A stretch of 64,000 nucleotides of DNA from Cotesia glomerata. Lineage: Eukaryota; Arthropoda; Insecta; Hymenoptera; Braconidae. How positions within the stretch are numbered: the stretch's first letter is position 1; each line of letters begins with the position of its first letter. The notes beneath the pieces were generated by a model that ran no database searches, had not been told where the DNA came from, and worked only from the letters and a program-made list of their open reading frames with translations. The stretch lies in the NCBI RefSeq assembly GCF_020080835.1, contig NC_058164.1, forward strand, positions 19,896,688 to 19,960,687, written 5' to 3'. Made by a program: the position numbers and the translations under genes. Of the stretch, positions 47,701 through 59,900 are shown piece after piece.

Positions 47701-49844
47701 ACAAACCGACTGAGGTTTATCGACAATCCGTTGTCAAAGCGTCAATTTCTGATAAAGAGGCTCGTGAAAGAAAAAATTTAGCCAAGGCTAAATTACTATT
47801 CGCACAGTACAATGATCAAACAGTTAATGTAAGTACTCAAATAAATCGACTTTATTATCAAGAAGCAGTTGATGTTTGGAAGTTCTGGGAAAAAAGTTAT
47901 TTAGCCCAAGCTCAGTATTATGACTCATTACTGGAAAGAATGACCGAAGATGAACGTTTTACCCGTCTTGGACTTGTTTGCTACCAATTTACAATAAATA
48001 GTTACGGCAAAGCACTATCATTAGGTTGTAAATATATTCATCAAGCTATGCCCCGAATGTTAACTATTTGGATGAATTTCGCGTCTCGCATTAATGGTAA
48101 TCCTGAATCGAAATCTAACCAACCTGATGAACTGAGAAAAGTTAATGAAATAATAAATAAATATGCTGAGCATTATCCTAAATTTGTATGGCTTACGGCA
48201 TTGAGTCAACTCATATCACGTATTTGCCATCCAGAAGTTGCAATACGAACGGTTATAAACAAAATTTTGGCTGATCTAATCGTAGCTTATCCTCAGTACT
48301 GCTTTTGGATGATGGCATCTGTAATAAATTCTTCGTATCCTGCTCGTGAAAAACGCTGTCTAGAAATTCTCAGTAATCCAAAACTTAATACATCAGAATT
48401 AAAAAAGTATCTTGATGATTTTAAACGTCTCTGGGCGTGTTTTATGGAAATATCTAATAAAAGTGTGCCTTTAAAAATTTCAAAAACGACAATTAATAAT
48501 TTATCTAAAAATTTAGTATCATTGCTCGCTTCACCAAATTTTGGACCTATATCAATGCCAACAAGTTTATTTTTTCAATTACGTTTACCATCTTCATCAA
48601 TTGGACAATCGAAGCGACCTGTACGGCCAACTAATAACAGTGAAATGGCTTACAATCCATTTCCGCAGAATAATAATGCCGTTTACATGCGGTCAGTTGA
48701 AGAAAAAGTTGATGTTCTACATTCATTAGCACGACCACGTAAAATTACACTGATTGGATCTGACGGGAAACGTTATTCATTCATGTGTAAGCCTAAAGAT
48801 GACTTAAGAAAAGATTTTCGTCTAATGGAATTCAACAGTATCGTTAATAATTACTTACAAAAAGACCCTGAATCGCGGCAAAGAAGACTATATATAAGGA
48901 TGTACAGCGTTATACCGATCGACGAAGCGTGCGGTCTTGTTGAATGGATAACTAATTTAGCTGGATTCCGACCAATAGTTCATCAACTATACAAAGAACA
49001 TGGTTACCGAATGATGACCACTGAAGACATGAAGAAAATTTTAAAGGAATGTACAGAAGAATGTTCGTTAGAAAAAAAACGTGATATATTCTTGAAGAAA
49101 ATGTTACCCCAGCATCCACCAATATTTGGTGAGTGGTTTCGACTTAATTTTCCTGATGCTTATGGTTGGTATGAAGCGCGCAATGCATACATCAGAACGA
49201 CGGCTGTGATGTCAATGGTTGGATACACCCTGGGTCTAGGTGACCGACACGGCGAAAATATATTATTTGATTCAAAATGCGGTGACTGTGTTCACGTTGA
49301 TTTCAACTGCTTGTTTAATCGTGGTGAGAGTTTTGATGTTCCCGAGTGTGTGCCTTTTAGGCTGACCCACAATATGGTTGATGCTATGGGACCGTTGAAG
49401 TATGAGGGATTATTCAGACGATCATGTCAGATAACAATGAGAATTCTCAGACAGCAGACGAGTACATTGATGAGTGTTCTTACTCCATTTGTTTATGATC
49501 CGTTGGTTTCTTGGGTAAAAATAACTCATGGAAATTCATCTAATAAAGAAAGTGAAAGAACTAATGAAGAGGTAATAATTATATAAATATCAAATTATTT
49601 TTATTGTTTATATAATTTAATAATTTAATTTTTTATTTTTCAGGCATTAAAAAACATCCAAGACATCGAATTAAGGCTCAAGGGTTTTGTTAGAGTACGC
49701 GGAACAAAAAATAAAGATTATAAAGAAATTGAAACTGCGGCAGTAAGTTTAAGTGTTGAAGGCCAAACTAATCACGTCATTTTGGACGCAACAAATATTG
49801 ATAATCTTTGTCGAATGTACATAGGATGGAGTCCTTTCATATAA
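41796..49844 (+). CDS. ATR: ATR checkpoint kinase (mei-41 orthologue)
   Basis: Exon 1 (41796-49571) and exon 2 (49644-49844) join in phase 0 to give 2658 residues, close to the usual ATR length. The N-terminal ~1500 residues are HEAT-like helices, followed by a FAT region. The kinase is at about 2310-2580, with the ATP-binding Lys in MCKPKDDLRKD (K2332), the catalytic loop GDRHGEN (D2483, N2488) and the metal-binding HVDFNCLF (D2502). The last 66 residues, on exon 2, are the FATC domain ending CRMYIGWSPFI. ATR is activated by RPA-coated single-stranded DNA with ATRIP, and phosphorylates Chk1 to stall the cycle and stabilise forks. The start was set at the first in-frame ATG; a second ATG is 9 bases on. 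One intron in 8 kb of coding sequence is unusual for ATR. Confidence 0.95.
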
Positions 49845-49959
49845 TTTTAACTTTTGTCTTTTATTTATTTTTAACTGATTTTTAATTATGCTAATTAACA
49901 AAAATATTTTATTCTTGTAAGTTGTTGAATATGTTTAAGTTATTTTTATGGTTGTTCAG

Positions 49960-51746
49960 CTATAGATCTAAACTCCGAAGGAGCATGAAGTATGACAACG
50001 ATGTGCTCAATATCTGTATACATAATAAACATATTAATTGTTAGTTGTAATATTGTTTGTATTTTAAATATATTTTATATACCGTGCTGAAATTTTCTAG
50101 ACTCATAAATTTAAATTTTCCTGCCGATAAATAACTTGGTCTTTGAGATCTTAACATTATTAGGATTAACTCTGTTTTTATTGCTTCAGGAAAGGGATAG
50201 TTGTACCAGTTACTCGAGTATACCGCTTCATTCGTCTTTAAACTCTAAAAAATAAATAACTTTTGTCTAAAAATAAATTTGATTCGATAGGTAAATTTTT
50301 TACTTGCAGATTTTTTAAAATACACGCCAACCATTAAAAAAGAAATTTAAGTAATAAAAAATATATAGATTAATTTTAAAAAATTTGGAAGAAAATAATG
50401 AATAACGATTATTGAAATTTTTTAAGAAATTTACCTAATAATTGAAAATAAAATTTCCAGAGTTAAAAAAATAATCCAAAAATTAATAATTTTATCTTAC
50501 ATCATTAATTAATTTATCACCAGGCCAACAAAAGATAAGCAATTGAAACAAAGCCATCATCAAGTAGGCTATATATTGAACAAGTTTATCTTTATGATCA
50601 TATTTTAATGTCTGCAAAAAAATAATTTATAAAATAATATTTCTTCTGTAACATTAAATAAAATACTTACGGTATTTACTTGAAATCCAACGAGACAAAT
50701 AATAACACTACTGGCAATAACTTGAAAAAGCATTAAAGGATTAAAAGCATACTCCAAGTGATTAGAGAATCTAAATAATCATTACTACTATGTTATGATT
50801 AATTTTTAACTTAACTTAAATTTACCTTTAATACTTTACCTAATTGCTAATTGATGATGTTTAATAATTTCCATAAAATGATTAGTTGAGTGATTATTCT
50901 CAAAATTTATATGTTTCAATTTAGCGCATAGGACACTGAAATGACCGCAAGAATGAAAAATTGCCGTGGCTATCAAAGTATCCATCGCAAGAATAACTAT
51001 TCCACACATGGAAGTCGCTATCATTTGAGAAAGATAAACAATTTCGAAAAAAGGTGATTCGTAACAAAATTGTGGATACGCTGCAATGAATGGAAAATTT
51101 AAGCTTGTGTTTAAAGTTGATAGTTGTTCATCATTCTTTGAAATCGTTTTCAGAATGCGGTGGCGTAATGGTAAAAAATAAAACACTAACAATGCATTTA
51201 CAATTAAGATAATGTAACCAAGAGTAACACGTTTAGCCATCCTGCCGATTGAAATTCATCAGTTAAACAATATAAAAATATTTTTTCTATGTTTCATTTT
51301 AATAACTATTAATGGAAAAAAAAATACTTGGCATTCTTATCTACATATTGAAAATCATTTGAACTACAATAAGTGACAACGATGTTCCAATAATCTTTGA
51401 AGAGAAAATTAATTAATATCGTAGTATCTTGACGGCGGAACGTCATCCAAATGATCGATTTAAGTACAGCGAGAAGAATTGTTGACAGCACCGAACTAAA
51501 AATAAAAACCATTTTAAATTTTTCAACTATTAAATTGAATTTAAAGTTTTTAAATTACCTGGTTTCGAGAATAACATCCAAGTCTTGTTGATTTGAAAAA
51601 ACTCTAAAGATTTCCGGTATGATAATTAACAATAAACAACTAATACAAAAAATATATCTAGGCACGTCAACTGGATAAAGTCCGACAAGTTTAAGTATTT
51701 TACGATTTATCATAATATAATTGTCGATGTGTGTACTGCTAGTCAT
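49960..51746 (-). CDS. Odorant receptor (insect 7tm_6 family)
   Basis: Seven exons on the minus strand: 51746-51559, 51495-51328, 51241-50840, 50770-50671, 50611-50501, 50244-50083 and 50013-49960. All phases agree, total 394 residues, the normal size. Hydrophobic segments include YIFCISCLLLIIIPEIF, LGYIILIVNALLVFYFLPL, MIATSMCGIVILAMDTLI, PLMLFQVIASSVIICLVGF and IAYLMMALFQLLIFCWPG. The family's C-terminal pattern is present: FCWPGDKLINDV, YSSNWYNYP, then TVILSTSLSYFMLLRSL near the stop. Odorant receptors form ligand-gated cation channels with Orco in antennal neurons. The gene lies tail-to-tail with ATR, about 115 bases apart. No second receptor of a tandem array is visible. Exon 2's donor (AAGTATTT) is weak, but required by phase. 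Confidence 0.9.
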
Positions 51747-52366
51747 TTCTTCAACTAATGATCTTCGGAAAAAATTGTTTTTCTCTAAGACTAGAGTTCT
51801 TTGTTCAAATCCTCCCCTACTATTGTGAATAATTTATTTCAGGCAGTTGAAATTAAATGGTCAAAGGTAGAAAGGTAGTTTTTTCTACAATAATTACTTT
51901 AATTGCAGCAACTATTATCTGTTTGAATTATTAAAATACATAGCCTAAGTTCTCACGGTCTTTCTTTGATGTAGATAAAAACCGAGGGGTGATAATAAAT
52001 GCGGAAGTATTCACAGGTGATTTAATAATACCCTCGAATACTAGAGAAGATAATAACTGTATTACTACATTACACTCAAGAAAATTATATAATTCAAATT
52101 TTAAAATTCTCTTTTCATATATACTAATAGCCATAAAAAAATCAATAATACTTCATAGAGTTACTTTATATGTAAGTTTACAAATGAAAAATAAGTAGTG
52201 TACATTTTTTGTCGTAACTCTAGTGAACCTTGGCAGTATTGTAGAAAAATTAAAATTGTACCATAAATTGGTTTCGTCATTACAAAAAAAAATTAATAGT
52301 AATATTAATTTATATATGTATATATATAGATAGAAAAGTATCAGTTAACATAAATATCAAATACGA
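51747..52366. other. Intergenic, promoter of the odorant receptor
   Basis: About 620 AT-rich bases between the odorant receptor start and the BAP55 stop. A TATA/TG microsatellite-like stretch lies at 52313-52330. No further gene is seen. Confidence 0.4.
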
Positions 52367-54874
52367 TTACGGACACTTTCGCTCGACTTGACTTTTTCCG
52401 CTTTCTTCGTATTCTTGACTTGAAATCCACATTTGTTGGAAGGTACCAATTGACGCCAGTATGGAACCACCTATCCACGCTCCGAATCTTCTTTCAGCAC
52501 ATCCATTAGCACTTATTAATTTTAATCTCATACTTGAAGGTATTCGCATCGACAAATCTCTGTTAAGACGTTCCGGGAAGCCCTTTAATAAATAAAATAA
52601 GTGTTAATAACAATAATAATAATACATACTAATAAATCAAAAATATTTTTACTGAGCGCTTAATAATTTAAAAATTAGAATGTATGTGAACGTTAAACTT
52701 TTATCTTTTAATTAAGCACTACTTAGAATACGAATAAAATATTTTTAAAAATTTTCGAAATATTATTGAATTTTAACTTAAAAATTGAGGTAAAAATATT
52801 TTTATTAATTATTTCAATTTCTTTTTTATGAAATTCATAAAAATCTAAATATTGCATTGATCCTCGTGTCAGAATTTTCAAAACATTTTTGTACATCCTC
52901 ACTCAGCTCGTCGATCTGAGCCTTGTCTCTCTACTCTAACTCTCACAATTTTTAACGGATCTCCATCAAACTTCGCGTCCATATTCTATGGATAATTACC
53001 GAGGTTAAGTTCGAGGATGAGCTGAATCGGTCGGTTATTTCAGAAATACGAGCTGATTCAAAATTTCGAAAAGTTCAACTTTTTTTGGTTCTCCTTGCAA
53101 TAACTTTTTAATGCGATAACTTTTCATATTTCTGTAAATTGCATCTTAAAGCTTATTTAATAAGATTCAATTTCCATGCTTATTTATTGTCCTCAATCAA
53201 TTAGATCAGGAATAAGAGCAGATTAAAAATTTCAAAAGTCACAAAAAAATTCTACTATTTTTGGTCCTCTGTGCAATAACTTTTGAATAAGCTTCAATTT
53301 GAATAGCATATCATATGTGAAGTCTCAAAATTATGTCATATTCTGCTATGCTAATTATGAAATTTGTTTTGCACTGGTTTTTTTTTTTTATACAATCCTG
53401 GTAGTTTTTTTTTCTATTCATTATGAAATCTACTTCTATTTCGGCTGCCGAATGGCCTTTTTTTAAGTTATGAGTAATTAAAAAAAAATCATCTCTTTGA
53501 TAATCTATAGAAAATTTATTTTGAATTTTTTTTATTGTAAATGTAAAAGTGAGTAAAAAAATGTGCTTAAAAAAAATTCAAGTGGAAGAAGATAGAATTT
53601 ATATAATACTTGAAAAATATTTTGAAAATTACTGAAATATTTTGTTTACTTACTTGAATAAATGAATTACCACCAGTAACTACAACACTGCCATAAAGTG
53701 CTGGTCTGACATCAACATCACACATTCCAACACTCGTCGTTACAATGTGGCCAACACCAAGCATCGTGTTACCCACCATTCCACCACGCATTTGTACCAT
53801 ACTTGGATCAAAAAGTGCCTCAGGTATTCTAAAACGTTCCGAAGAAAAGTCCTAATAAAACCAAAATTCAATTCGTAAAAAATGACAATTAATTAATTAA
53901 GCCGTTATTGAAATAAAATATTTTAAATCTACCTGGTGATAACCAGTGGGAAACTCATACTGAACAGCAGGAATAGTGGATACTATTTTTTCATCATAAG
54001 GAGTTTCAGAAATTTGAAGCGAGCTAGCTTGAAAGTCTTGAACTAATTTTTTAACCATGTAATTCTGCCAAGATTTAGTAACTTCAGGTAAACCTTTTTT
54101 CTTCACCCAACGGGGTTTTTCGTGATCCTTGACGACTTCTTTACTACCTATCATGTAGGCAGGGGATAAATCAATATCATTGTCCTGTAATAGCTGTCGA
54201 CACTGCATTGTAATATAGTCACCGCCAAGCGGGGATTTAACGATAGCTTGAGTCAGTACAAAACCATCTTGCACTGGTACTGCTGATGTATGTGTAGCAC
54301 CACTGTCAACAACTATACCAGTAGCACGTCCATTGGCAAATGCAGCAAGCACAGCATTCTTGACAAGAAAGTACGCCGGTACGTTGTACTTCTCAAACAT
54401 TATTTCAGTCAACTTTTCACGTTTGCTCCGGATATTCCAGGGTGCCTCTGAAAATAGCACCGGGTGGAATTCAGCATCCGATTGAATTATTTTCGAGTAA
54501 GTATAGTCTAGTACTTTTTCGAAATGGTCCCAGTCTTCAATCATACCCTCCTTCATGTAACTAACAACCTCCATTCCTGGACGCGGTACATGAAGTATCG
54601 TCGTATCGATGTAATATTTAGGCTTAGACTGTGTGATATTATTATCCTGTTTTTTATCATCAACGTCCATCAGTTCAACTTTGTTAGTTCCAGTTGCGAT
54701 GTTGGTTGTACCTACCGTATTATTACAATTTTCCTCTCCGATACCAACCACCGCTGGGATTTCGGCTTTCGGAGTATCTTCTTGAGCATATCCAACACGC
54801 AGTGAATGATGTCCTAAATCAAATACCAGCGCTCCTATTTCATCTCCACCATACAACATACCTCCTGATGACAT
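52367..54874 (-). CDS. Bap55: BAP55/ACTL6A, actin-related chromatin-remodelling subunit
   Basis: Three coding exons on the minus strand: 54874-53933, 53851-53654 and 52582-52367, all phase 0, 451 residues. The actin fold is plain: GALVFDLGHHSLRVGYAQED at the N-terminus, VLFSEAPWNIRSKREKLTEIMFE, FLVKNAVLAAFANGRATGIVVDSGATHTSAVPV, SVVVTGGNSFIQ and ERRFGAWIGGSILASIGTFQQMWIS near the end. The divergence from actin, and the insertion after IGEEN (Asn/Thr-rich plus DVDDKKQDNN), fit the ACTL6A/BAP55 group. These proteins sit in BAP/PBAP and TIP60 or INO80-type complexes in the nucleus. A 5' UTR intron is indicated by a CGAAG|GTAAGT donor at about 55006 and a TTTCTAG acceptor at about 54896. Confidence 0.93.
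52828..53434. mobile_element. MITE, family M2, diverged copy in a BAP55 intron
   Basis: Ends and inner words correspond to the element at 61017-61393: ATGAAATTCATAAAAATCTA...GCATTGATCCTCGTGTCAGAATT near the left end, and TTATGAAATCTAC...GGCTGCCGAATGG at the right. It is longer and older than that copy and has no coding capacity. Confidence 0.55.
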
Positions 54875-56945
54875 TTTTATTTATTTAATAACACCTAGAA
54901 AAATTTATTTGTTAAACACCGTATAACCTTTAATATTATGTTTTTATTTTAGTTTTTTTTTTTTTTTTTTCAATTTATTAATTAAAGTATTTATCAAGTA
55001 CTTACCTTCGATGAAATATAAAGTATTATCAGTTTTAAATAGCTTTTATTATAAAAAATGGCTATTGTTTTATATAATTATTATTTATATTCATACACAA
55101 ACAACAAAGCAGTTAGAACGCCAGACTTAACCTCAAACACAATTTCAAAGTCCGCGCATGCAGGTGAAAGATGTGCGCGCCGACATACCAGAGTCGGGAA
55201 TAGCGGGAATAATATTCGCCTTTTAAATATAAAATCCACTTGTGAAAAATTTACATTTATAAAGTTAACCATTTTTTTGATTCATAGTTTTTTTTTTTAA
55301 TTTTTAATTACGGAATTTGAACTTTATATTTCTTTATTATGATTTATTTATTTAAAATATCATTAAAATTGTCAGGTATCTATAAATTTTAGTAGAATAC
55401 TTCTATTTATTTTTCCGTGATCTAGATAAACATTTTTTTAGCTTAAAAAAAAATTGTTACTTGTAAATACATGTTTGAAAAAACATGTCAACTTTAATAT
55501 ATTGTCTAAATAATTTTATGTGAGAATTTTAAACGCTGACGCGAATACAAATTTAATCTTATGCAATGGAATATTGAAATATTAATTCAATAAAACTATT
55601 TCAATAATTTAATAAAATTCAAATTTTAGATAAAATATTAAATTTCTTGTCGGTTTTATTGTATTTCTCATTTTTTATACAGCATTTATGCAAAAAATGA
55701 TAATAAAAATTTTATTTAGAATAACGAATTAAAAATACTATTTGTTAAAAGTTAAAATTAAAATGATTAATGTAAAAAAATTAGAAGAGATTTTTTTCAT
55801 AAAAAATTTATAAAAAAAATTCTCTTGCTAATTTAATTATATTTAATATTCTGCAAAAAAAATTTTTATTAAAAATTGGAGTATCAAATTGTGCTTAGAA
55901 GATATTTATAAACGTATAATTATAATTATTTAAGATAATCAATTTCGGCCATTTTTACGGTGTAAATTTTTTTCGATATTTTCGCGTCAAAAATTTTTTA
56001 ATCTTAATTTTTAATTACAAAAAAAAATCCCCAAAATACTTATTTCTTTTTTCGATTAAAAGAAGTAGTTAAAATTCTTTTAATTTCAAAAAAGTTTCCT
56101 ACTCCAAAGTTTAGATAATTTTTTTATATTTGATAAAATCTAATCATCTAATTTTTAAAATTTGTCATTCAGGATCATGCGCAGATGACAAATAGCAGCG
56201 CCACTTTTTAAAAATAAGTTGACTTGAAATGTTTTGTTGTATAGGTATGAATAGAATGTAGATAATAAACGCAAATACATATATGTGTGTATAAATGTGT
56301 GGGATTTGTATTTTTTAAAAGAGGGTGAGTGAAAGTATAGAGCATAATATAAAGCCTGGCGCACGGAAAGTGGAGTAGAATGGTACAGTAGACAGCATAG
56401 AAATACAGAATAGAATGAGCAAAGGTGAATATGAGGGGGTTGGATACATGTGTTATATATGTTATATGTATATATATATATGTTATATACATATATGAAT
56501 ATATATGGTGTACATAACGAGACTATGGCGACGACGACGACGCTAACCGTCTCCTCGCGCGCAGCCAGCAATATGTCGTCCCCGCAATAGAATAATATTA
56601 ATTTACAATTTAAAATAATAAATATACGTCCTTATGTGGAATTTAAATAATATTACACTGTGTATTATTTTATCAGTAAGTGCAATAATGCAATTATACG
56701 TTTGGAGATAATTTTATCCATGTAGTATTTAAAAAAGTGACGGGATTGAAACTATCATATATATAATAAATAAAAATCGAAAGCTAGTGAGAAGAAAGAA
56801 AGAAAGAAAAAAAAAAGAGAGTGAGATGGAAGAGATGTGGATTAATAGATATTATTTAGAGGACGACAGAAAATGATTTTAACTTGCGGGTTTTATTGAA
56901 AATTTTAATTAATGTTTATTTGAATTAAAATATCGATTCAATAAA
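54875..56945. promoter_or_regulatory. Divergent region between BAP55 and frazzled
   Basis: It holds the BAP55 5' UTR intron and promoter on the left and the frazzled 5' UTR and promoter on the right. At about 56520-56590 a GC-rich patch with repeated GACGAC and CTCGCGCGC words stands out and is the likeliest frazzled promoter or first-exon start. TATATG and GAAAG low-complexity stretches lie at 56450-56510 and 56790-56825. No other gene is supported. Confidence 0.45.
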
Positions 56946-59900
56946 ATGGATAAATTCATTGGAGTCTGTTTGATTATTTCCGGACTTGTCACAAGTGGTA
57001 AGTAAACGTTGTTTGTTTATTCAATTTAAGATAATTATTGTTATTATTATTATTTTTTTTTATTATGATTTATAATAATAAATAAAAATTTTCTAATTTT
57101 AAAAGGTCTTTGTGCTGCGGGATTAGATTTGATAGTAGAACCGGAAGATGTTATTGTTGAGCCAGGTGGTGCAGCTCGACTGGACTGTCAAGCGTCTAGC
57201 ACAGTGTACGATGCATCAGCTATTAATATCCAGTGGCGTACCGAGGACGGTCAAATGGTTAATTTTATTGGAGATAGTTATAGATCACAATTAGCTAATG
57301 GATCGCTGTATATCAGCAGTGTCTACGCAGATAATTCCGAGTTGACGGGTGGTTATCAATGTTTAGTGACAGTAGAAAATGTCGGAGCTGTTGTATCAAA
57401 AATAGCTACTATCAGTTTGTTGTCACAGTTGCCGGCGTTTAAAGAAGAGCCACGAGATATAGCCGTCAGTTTGAAACAAACGGCCTTTTTTAGCTGTAGT
57501 TTGTTAACAACGAAATCGTTGGAAAATAGAGTAAAAATTCAGTGGCTCAAAGATGAACATCCTTTACAGCTGGATGAAAGTCGTATGACAATAATGCCGT
57601 CTTCGGGTGCGTTGGAAATAGATGATGTACGCCACGAAGATGTAGGTTCCTACCGATGCAACGCTACGGCTTTTAATCAATATAGATTGAGTAATAAAGC
57701 TCAGCTGACTCTTTTACAAGAATCGCCCTCGTTATCCAGCGATCTTGATCAACAATCCCCGCCTGTATTTATTGCAAAACCCAAAGCACAAATAGCCGTT
57801 GAAGGTGCGACAATTATACTCGAGTGTGCAGCTAATGGTCGGCCTAAACCTTCTATTTTATGGTTGAAAAACGGAGTAGCTGTTGATCTAGCAACGTTGG
57901 ATTCAAGATATCGTAAAATAGCAGCATCTAGCCTTATGATTACTGATATTATGGAAGAGGACACGGGATCATATCAATGTCGGGCAAAAAATGATGTTGA
58001 AACACTCGATGCGGTGGCTGAAGTAACGGTTCAAGTGCCACCGAGATTTATAAAGAGACCTGAAGATAAAGTTGCTAGTGAAAATCAGGATTTAGAATTT
58101 GAATGTGATATTTATGGTAAACCAGAGCCTAAAGTTACTTGGCTTAAAAATGGAGAAAAAATAACTCTCAGCGAATACTGGCAGCTTGTTAATAACAATA
58201 ATTTGAGAATAAATGGATTATTGCCGATAGATGCTGGAATATTTCAGTGTATTGGAACCAATCCAGCGGGTTCTATTCAAACTTTCGCTCGACTTGTTAT
58301 CATTCATAAGCCAAGTAAGTCATTTTTTTCATACAGGTACTCTTTAATTTTGCTATTTTTTTTTTTATTTCGCTTTTTTATTTTATGATTTATTTTATTT
58401 TATACTTACTTATTTGATTATTTTTTTTTCCTACCATTTTTTATCCTTTTTACTAATTGTGTTACCCCGTACTAATCTGTTATTAAAAAAGAAAAAAGCC
58501 ATTTGGCAAAGTCACCATCCATAACATTGTCACCCAAGTCATTACCAAAAAAAAAATTATCACATCAACGACAATTATACAATAATACCTGGCAACATCC
58601 CAGCACGCTCCTTGGTCATACATTATCAGCATTTACTCCATCATCACCAGAATTATCATCGAATTCTTATCCTGGTGATGATTCCGCGGATTTATTTTTT
58701 GATAAAATCACAGAAGCTGATACTGAGGGTGATCTTGATCCTGATTCTGATTTTGATTCTGATCCTGATGAAACCTTATTACCACCCCCACCATCTCGTC
58801 ATCATCATCATTATCACCATCATCAACAAAAACCTGAATCCCATTTTTTAGATAACACCGACAATCTGGATCTACTTGAGGGTGCCGGCAGCAATGGGCC
58901 TATTCTATTACCTCCAAAAAATCTCAGCGTTGTTATTGTCAAAACGAGATTTGTTACTTTACGTTGGCAAAAACCAGAAAATGCTGATAGTGATTCATCA
59001 CTTACTTATCATATTTATTATAAACAAGATGGATCTCAAAGGTAAATTATTCATGCTTAAATTAAATTCAATTAATTTAAATAACATACTTTAACTTTGA
59101 CAGTAATAAAAATCGATGAATATTTATGATTTATAGAGAACGCGTAGTAATAACTGCACAAAGACAATTGGAAGTAGTAGTGCGAGGTCTTCAACCCGGA
59201 GTAACATATCAATTTCGTGTTGTGGCGCATAATTCACAAGGAATAGCTGGAGCTTCTAGTGAAGTACTTACAGTAACAACTCACTCTGAAGCAGATGTAC
59301 CAAGCCCACCGTTGAATCTTGAGGGCCATGCAACGAGTAGTCAGAGTATAAAAGTATCCTGGCAAGAGCCAAAAATTCTCAACGGTCGCATATCTAAGTA
59401 CGTTGTAACAGCAATGGAAAATACAGACGACGTTGGTGGCAGTATTGGAGCTGGTGGATTCAGCGAAGGTGAAAGAATACGTGAAACGACGAGCACAACG
59501 TGTGAATTAGTTGATTTGACACCTTATACTGAGTACAGTATTTGGGTGTACGCAGTGAATGAAAACGGGCCGGGTGCGTCAACGAGTGAAATAAATCTAA
59601 GAACTTTTAGCGCTCAACCATCTCACCCACCGCACAATGTCACATTAGAAGCAGCAAGCTCGACAAGTATTATTGTCCGTTGGGAACCACCGCTTGAAGG
59701 TCAAAATGGTATAATAACAGGGTATAAAATTCGTTATCGTCGTCAGGATCGTCGTTATCATTCAAATACAATAACTACTGAAGGTAATACACGTCTTCAT
59801 GTAATATCTGGATTAGAAAAACATGGTGTTTATCATGTACGTATTTGTGCATTAAATGTTAATGGTACAGGCCCTTGGACCGAGTGGATGGCAATTGAAA

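Noticed and set aside
56155..56571. A 138-codon minus-strand frame upstream of frazzled
   Set aside because: Made of TATATG-type low-complexity sequence; the Ile/Tyr/His-rich product is not protein-like.
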